Positions 59,442-64,000 of a DNA stretch of 64,000 bases are shown here, piece by piece. Origin of the DNA: Flavobacterium urumqiense (GTDB taxonomy: Bacteria > Bacteroidota > Bacteroidia > Flavobacteriales > Flavobacteriaceae). Position 1 is the stretch's first letter, and each line of letters opens with the position of its first letter. The notes beneath the pieces are model-generated. The model was not told where the DNA came from. It worked only from the letters and a program-made list of their open reading frames with translations, and made no database searches. The DNA is taken from the NCBI RefSeq assembly GCF_900108015.1, contig NZ_FNVP01000001.1, positions 372,001-436,000 on the forward strand. The letters are read 5' to 3'. A program made the position numbers and the translations under genes.

Positions 59442-60940
59442 GCAGCTATTGCCTTCTGAATTCTCTTTATCGTTTCTTCTTTTCCAATTACTTCAACGAT
59501 ATCAAATAGGTGAGGACCTTTCAATGCACCAACCATACTCAATCGAAACGGTTGCATTACTTTACCCATTCCAATTTCGTTTTTCGTCATCCAATCTTTT
59601 ACGATGGTTTCGATATTCATGGAGGTAAAATCGGTGATTTCCTCCACGACAGAAATTAATTCTTGCATCAATGTTGGCGTTTCGTCCTTCCAGTTTTTCC
59701 GCGCTTTTTCATCATACGATGTTGGAGACACAAAAAAGAAATCACTTAATTCCCAAAATTCCGAAACAAAATGGGCGCGTTCTTTGATTAAAGAAACCAC
59801 TTTTATTAGAACACTTTGATCAACATTAAACCCTTTTTCAGCCAAAATAGGAGCGTAGGCTTTCGCCAAATCTTCATCTTTCTGTTTCACCAAATATTGG
59901 TGATTGAACCACTTGTTTTTTTCTGGATCAAATTTAGCTCCGGCTTTATGTACTCGACTCAAATCGAATGCTTCCACTAATTCTTCAAGTGTATATAATT
60001 CTTTTTCAGTTCCGTCATTCCAACCTAATAAAGCCAGAAAGTTGATTACAGCTTCCGGGAAAAACCCTTTTTCTCTGTATCCTGATGAAACACCTTCTTC
60101 AGTCTTCCAGTCCAATGGAAATACAGGAAATCCCATTTTGTCACCGTCTCTTTTTGATAATTTTCCGTTCCCGATAGGTTTCATAATCAATGGCAAATGT
60201 GCAAATTCAGGTGCTTGCCAACCAAAAGCTCGGTACAACAAAACGTGCAAAGGCATAGAGGGCAACCATTCTTCACCACGAATCACGTGAGTAGTTTCCA
60301 TTAAATGATCATCCACTATATTAGCTAAATGATAGGTTGGCATTCCATCGCTTTTAAACAAAACTTTATCGTCTAAAAGATTTGTTTCAAATTTCACATC
60401 ACCACGAATGATGTCATGCATATGCAATGTTTCGTTTACGGGAGTTTTAAAACGGATCACATAATGTTCTCCATCAGCGATTCTTTTGGCGGTTTCGTCT
60501 GCAGAAATCACTAATGAAGTGTCCAGTTTTTCTCTGTTATGGTGATTGTATATAAAAGTATTTCCTTGTTCTTCTTCTAATTTTCTATGTGCATCCAAAG
60601 CTTCTGCTGTATCAAAAGCATAATACGCATTACCGGAATTGATTAACTGATCCGCATATTGTTTGTACAAATGTTTTCTTTCGCTTTGACGGTAAGGACC
60701 AAATTTCTCATTTTTTCCAATCGTTTCATCTGGCGCAATTCCTAACCATTCCAGTGCTTCCATGATATATTCTTCGGCACCAGAAACATAACGGTTTTGG
60801 TCCGTATCTTCAATTCTTAAAAAGAATACACCATTATTTTTTTTGGCAAACAAATAATTGAATAATGCGGTACGAACTCCGCCAATATGTAAAGGTCCAG
60901 TTGGACTTGGTGCAAAACGCACACGAACTTGCTTCGACAT
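59435..60940 (-). CDS. gltX: glutamate-tRNA ligase
   Basis: A 501-residue class I synthetase. The HIGH motif is RFAPSPTGPLHIGGVRTALF (about 8-27), the KMSKS-like motif is GNGKLSKRDGDKMGFPV (about 256-272), and the anticodon-binding C-terminal domain is helical (ALKGPHLFDIVEVIGKEE). It charges tRNA-Glu for translation. A separate GlnRS exists in this window, so this enzyme is likely specific for Glu. It has its own TATCTTTG promoter element. Confidence 0.98.
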   Translation of the reverse strand: MSKQVRVRFAPSPTGPLHIGGVRTALFNYLFAKKNNGVFFLRIEDTDQNRYVSGAEEYIMEALEWLGIAPDETIGKNEKFGPYRQSERKHLYKQYADQLINSGNAYYAFDTAEALDAHRKLEEEQGNTFIYNHHNREKLDTSLVISADETAKRIADGEHYVIRFKTPVNETLHMHDIIRGDVKFETNLLDDKVLFKSDGMPTYHLANIVDDHLMETTHVIRGEEWLPSMPLHVLLYRAFGWQAPEFAHLPLIMKPIGNGKLSKRDGDKMGFPVFPLDWKTEEGVSSGYREKGFFPEAVINFLALLGWNDGTEKELYTLEELVEAFDLSRVHKAGAKFDPEKNKWFNHQYLVKQKDEDLAKAYAPILAEKGFNVDQSVLIKVVSLIKERAHFVSEFWELSDFFFVSPTSYDEKARKNWKDETPTLMQELISVVEEITDFTSMNIETIVKDWMTKNEIGMGKVMQPFRLSMVGALKGPHLFDIVEVIGKEETIKRIQKAIAAL

Positions 60941-60957
60941 TTTTGTAAATTTTGGTG

Positions 60958-60965
60958 CAAAGATA
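60958..60965 (-). promoter_or_regulatory. promoter -7 element of gltX
   Basis: Minus-strand TATCTTTG fits TAnnTTTG and lies 17 nt upstream of the gltX ATG. Confidence 0.7.
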
Positions 60966-61031
60966 AATTAAATGGATTTGTAGATTGGTAGACTTCCTCT
61001 TTTTTTAGATAAATAAAGAAAGTATGAAAAG

Positions 61032-62060
61032 CTACCTCATTTCTACAGGAATTCTTTTATTCATTACAGCGAACCATAGCTGAGGGAAAAAGGATAAAAC
61101 CATAGATGTGGGATAACCATAAGGCATTTGCGGGGAAACGTCATGGTATTCTAATATTTGGTACTTCTTTTGAGATTTAAAATGGTGATCGCTGTGGCGA
61201 GTAAGTTCATATAGAATAATTCTTCCAAGAACGTGATTTGAATTCCAAGAATGTTTCTCTGAAACTCGTTCAAATCTTCCGGATGCAAGGCGGTTTCTTT
61301 TTAATCCATAATGCTCAATGTAATTGATAGTTTCCAGTAAAAGAAAGCCAACAATTCCAGCAAACAAAACAAACAAAAAACCTTTGAAACCAAAAAACAA
61401 AAAAATTAATAGTAAATAACTAATTTGAATTATCGTAAACCAAAACATATCATTCTTAACAGAAAAGAAGGAACGATTATCAATGATATTTAATTTTTTT
61501 TGAATTTCCCAAGCTTTTTTATATGTTCCTATCACGGTTTGAAACCAAAAAGCATACAGGTTTTGATTGTATTTTGCCGTTGATGGATCTTCAGGGGTAG
61601 AAACATGTAAATGATGTCCGTGATTGTGTTCTATATAAAAGTGGGTATAATGACTTGGAATTAAAAGAAATTTTCCTAGAATTTTTTCGAAATGATTCTT
61701 TCTATGACCCAGTTCATGGGCGACGTTAATGCCATTAGCTCCAAGAATAACTCCAAGACTCAATGTCATCCCAATGATTTCGGTTTTGGATATTCCAGGT
61801 TGGGTAATTTTATACAAACAAAAAAATATTGCGCCATAAACAATGGGAACATTCAGGTAAAGTAAAACATCAAAAAACTTATTTTTTAATCTATCCGAAA
61901 CGGTTTCTTGATCATAATTCTTTTGGTCTACTGGCAAAAGGAACTCTAAAAAAGGAATTATAACAAAAGTAAAGAGTAGTGCAGAGAACGACCAAAAATC
62001 ACCTAAATATATTCCTAGAATACCAACAACAGGAATACTGTATGCCCATAAATATTTCAT
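61032..62060 (-). CDS. AlkB-type alkane/fatty-acyl monooxygenase
   Basis: A 342-residue integral-membrane non-haem diiron hydroxylase. The eight-histidine pattern is complete: HELGHRKNH (about 115-123), EHNHGHHLHVSTPEDPS (about 144-160), NYIEHYGLKR, and LTRHSDHHFKSQKKYQ (about 286-301). Six membrane helices surround it. Such enzymes hydroxylate medium-chain alkanes or related lipids using rubredoxin-delivered electrons. No rubredoxin gene lies next to it, so the substrate and electron donor are unknown. The length is shorter than Pseudomonas AlkB, as usual in Bacteroidota. Confidence 0.93.
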   Translation of the reverse strand: MKYLWAYSIPVVGILGIYLGDFWSFSALLFTFVIIPFLEFLLPVDQKNYDQETVSDRLKNKFFDVLLYLNVPIVYGAIFFCLYKITQPGISKTEIIGMTLSLGVILGANGINVAHELGHRKNHFEKILGKFLLIPSHYTHFYIEHNHGHHLHVSTPEDPSTAKYNQNLYAFWFQTVIGTYKKAWEIQKKLNIIDNRSFFSVKNDMFWFTIIQISYLLLIFLFFGFKGFLFVLFAGIVGFLLLETINYIEHYGLKRNRLASGRFERVSEKHSWNSNHVLGRIILYELTRHSDHHFKSQKKYQILEYHDVSPQMPYGYPTSMVLSFFPQLWFAVMNKRIPVEMR

Positions 62061-62148
62061 ATCAAAAGATTTGCATAAATTTACTAAATCGTATCGGTTT
62101 TTCCAACTATTTAATTTTGCCTATTTTTTTAACGTTTTCTGATTGAGA

Positions 62149-62156
62149 TAAATTTG
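62149..62156 (+). promoter_or_regulatory. promoter -7 element of the DUF4175 gene
   Basis: TAAATTTG fits TAnnTTTG; the putative transcript would start near 62162, so the start codon must lie within a few tens of bases. Confidence 0.5.
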
Positions 62157-62191
62157 TACTTTTAACGGTTATTAATAAGAAGTTAGAAATT

Positions 62192-64000
62192 TTGGAAGCA
62201 GGAAATGTTATTTTTCAAAAATTGGAGGCTTTTATCAAAAAGTATTATACCAATGAACTGATTCGGGGATTGTTATTCTTCGTCGGTTTAGGCTTGTTGT
62301 ATTTTTTATTTACGCTTTTTGTAGAGTATTTTCTTTGGCTTAAGCCAATGGGAAGAAGGTTCTTGTTTTGGACTTTTATTTGTTTTGAAATTTTCCTGTT
62401 GTTCCGATTGATTTTGTTTCCAATATTTAAATTATTCAAACTCCAAAAAGGAATTGATTACAAACAAGCTTCAGGTATTATCGGAAATCATTTTACGGAA
62501 GTAAGCGATAAACTAACTAATTTTCTGCAATTATCAGATGCTGATAGTCAACAGCATAAGTCGGAATTATTAGTGGCCTCGATAGAACAAAAAGCGAGAA
62601 CCTTGCAACCGATTCCTTTTGGAAACGCGATTAATTTAAATAAGAACAAAAAGTTCCTGCCTCTTGCATTATTTCCTGTTGTGGTTTTATCCTTCTTTTA
62701 TTTGTCGGGTAACAGTACAATAATTTCTCAAAGTTTGAATAGAGTAGTGCATTTCAATTCGCCATTTTTGCCTCCGGCACCATTTAAATTCATTCTTTTA
62801 AGTACTAATCTGCAAACAGAACAAAACAAAGATTTCGTCCTTCATATAAAAACCGAAGGAAAAGTTGTCCCTGAAAATGCCACGATCTTTATTGATGATG
62901 AAAGTTATTTCATGGAAACCACTAAGTCCGGGGATTTTAAATTTAAGGTTTCAAAACCGGCCAAAAACGTTTTGTTTCACGTGGAGGCTAATGGAATCTC
63001 TTCTGAAGATTATGAATTGAAAGTAGTGACAGTGCCTACTATTTCTAATTTTGAAATGATATTAAACTTTCCGTCTTATCTAAATAGAAAAGCAGAATAT
63101 ATTAAAGGAACCGGAAACGCCATTATACCGGAAGGAACCAGCGTTACCTGGAAAATGAACACTCAAGCGACTCAAAATGTGGTTTGGAAGGATGTATCAT
63201 CCGTTTTTCCTTTTTCGAAAGCAGAAAACACATTCAGTTTTTCAAAATATATTCTTCAAAATACAGAATATCAAATTCTTATCTCTAATGATAAAGTAAA
63301 AAACCATGAAAAGTTGGACTACCAGCTAACAATAATCAAAGATCAGTTCCCAACGATCAAAGTTAATACTGCTCCTGACAGTTTGAAGGTAGAAAAAAAG
63401 TATGTATTAGGTCAAATTTCTGACGATTATGGATTGTCTAAACTGCAAGTGGTTTATTATGAAAGAGACAAGCCGCAAACTGCTAAACGTGGAATAATTG
63501 TTGTTAAGGCATTAGTATTTGATCAATTCGTATTTACTTTTCCTGGAAATCTTCCGGTAGAACAAGGGACGTCTTATGATTACTATTTTGAGGTTTTTGA
63601 TAATGACGCAATCCATCACTTTAAAAGCACAAAATCATCGGTTTTCTCCAATCGAGTTTCTACAGATGAAGAAAAGGAAGACCAGATTTTGAAGCAACAA
63701 AATGATAATATTAATAGTTTAGAGAAGTCTTTAAAAAATCAGGACAAACAAATTTCTGCCATTGAAAAAATTCAAAAGAGTGGTAAAGAGAAAAGTAATT
63801 TGGAATTCAATGATCAACAAAAAGTAAATGACTTTATCCAGCGTCAAAAACAGCAGGATGAAATGATGCAGGAATTTGCAGAAAAAATGAAAGATAATTT
63901 AGATAAGTTTAAAACGGATAAAAAGGACGAACTAAAAGAAGATTTGCAAAAACGTTTGGACAAAGCCGATAAAGACTTTGAGAAAAATCAAAAATTATTG
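62192..64000 (+). CDS. large membrane-anchored DUF4175-type protein (C-terminus outside window)
   Basis: The frame is open from 62147 to the window end; 603 codons are visible from the TTG at 62192. There is no ATG at the front: the frame reads ATT at 62171 (INKKLEILEAGNVIF) and TTG at 62192. Two N-terminal membrane helices (LLFFVGLGLLYFLFTLFVEYF and RFLFWTFICFEIFLLFRLIL) precede a third (LALFPVVVLSFFYLSG, about 150-165) and then a large periplasmic beta-rich part (about 180-480) and a coiled coil of Gln/Lys/Glu near the end (IQKSGKEKSNLEFNDQQK). This architecture fits the DUF4175 family of Bacteroidota, usually about 1100 residues. Role unknown. Confidence 0.8.
   Translation, partial: MEAGNVIFQKLEAFIKKYYTNELIRGLLFFVGLGLLYFLFTLFVEYFLWLKPMGRRFLFWTFICFEIFLLFRLILFPIFKLFKLQKGIDYKQASGIIGNHFTEVSDKLTNFLQLSDADSQQHKSELLVASIEQKARTLQPIPFGNAINLNKNKKFLPLALFPVVVLSFFYLSGNSTIISQSLNRVVHFNSPFLPPAPFKFILLSTNLQTEQNKDFVLHIKTEGKVVPENATIFIDDESYFMETTKSGDFKFKVSKPAKNVLFHVEANGISSEDYELKVVTVPTISNFEMILNFPSYLNRKAEYIKGTGNAIIPEGTSVTWKMNTQATQNVVWKDVSSVFPFSKAENTFSFSKYILQNTEYQILISNDKVKNHEKLDYQLTIIKDQFPTIKVNTAPDSLKVEKKYVLGQISDDYGLSKLQVVYYERDKPQTAKRGIIVVKALVFDQFVFTFPGNLPVEQGTSYDYYFEVFDNDAIHHFKSTKSSVFSNRVSTDEEKEDQILKQQNDNINSLEKSLKNQDKQISAIEKIQKSGKEKSNLEFNDQQKVNDFIQRQKQQDEMMQEFAEKMKDNLDKFKTDKKDELKEDLQKRLDKADKDFEKNQKLL

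Overview
The window looks like chromosomal DNA of a Flavobacterium-type bacterium (Bacteroidota, Flavobacteriaceae). The evidence is the strong A+T bias, the TAnnTTTG promoter -7 element in front of many genes, a SprE/PorW gliding and type IX secretion lipoprotein next to a bactofilin, an F-type ATP synthase cluster that lacks atpD and atpC, and many families typical of the group (DUF4254, DUF5687, DUF6427, DUF4175, SPFH, GH3-like, DUF2007). No rRNA, prophage, insertion sequence or CRISPR array was recognised.

Layout. 0-4.5 kb: a TPR protein cut by the window edge, a nucleotidyltransferase, dut, a flippase, a lipoprotein and a GNAT acetyltransferase. 4.6-13.5 kb: one co-directional block sprE - bactofilin - atpZ - atpI-like - atpB-E-F-H-A-G. 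13.8-17.6 kb: an ABC exporter pair, then a PadR regulator with a small membrane protein and a decayed second copy of that protein. 17.7-21.3 kb: a ferredoxin-type reductase followed by an accessory patch holding a start-less zinc-ribbon ORF, an attC-like element and a C+G-richer FAD monooxygenase lying between two related stem-loops. 21.6-26.6 kb: housekeeping genes (GT9, DUF4254, upp, DUF6427, purD). 26.7-39 kb: a cell-surface polysaccharide locus with PaaK-like ligase, GT2, priming sugar transferase, UDP-glucuronate decarboxylase, methyltransferase, GT4, O-antigen ligase-like protein, an unrecognised polytopic protein, a Wzx-type flippase and a Wzz-like protein. 39-47.8 kb: a phosphorylase-like DUF protein, GH3, SdpI-like, TatA, Tex, DUF1294, an AAA/DUF4143 ATPase and rpiB.

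47.8-48.5 kb is a 750-bp very A+T-rich non-coding region with a cluster of TTATCAACA and TTATTAACA words. Almost all genes to its left point left and most to its right point right, so it is a reasonable candidate for the chromosomal replication origin. 48.5-64 kb: DUF2007, rnr, a GIN-domain protein, a LysE-type exporter, tRNA-Cys with three tandem copies of its 3' end, folB, a RelE/ParE-like toxin-antitoxin pair, glnS with a long C-terminal extension, a YtxH/holin-like trio, an SPFH protein, an outer-membrane barrel, gltX, an AlkB-type hydroxylase and the start of a DUF4175 protein cut by the window end.

Several intergenic gaps hold long imperfect inverted repeats built from simple words, including two inside the ATP synthase block. 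Motif and family calls come from reading the sequence; no database search was run.
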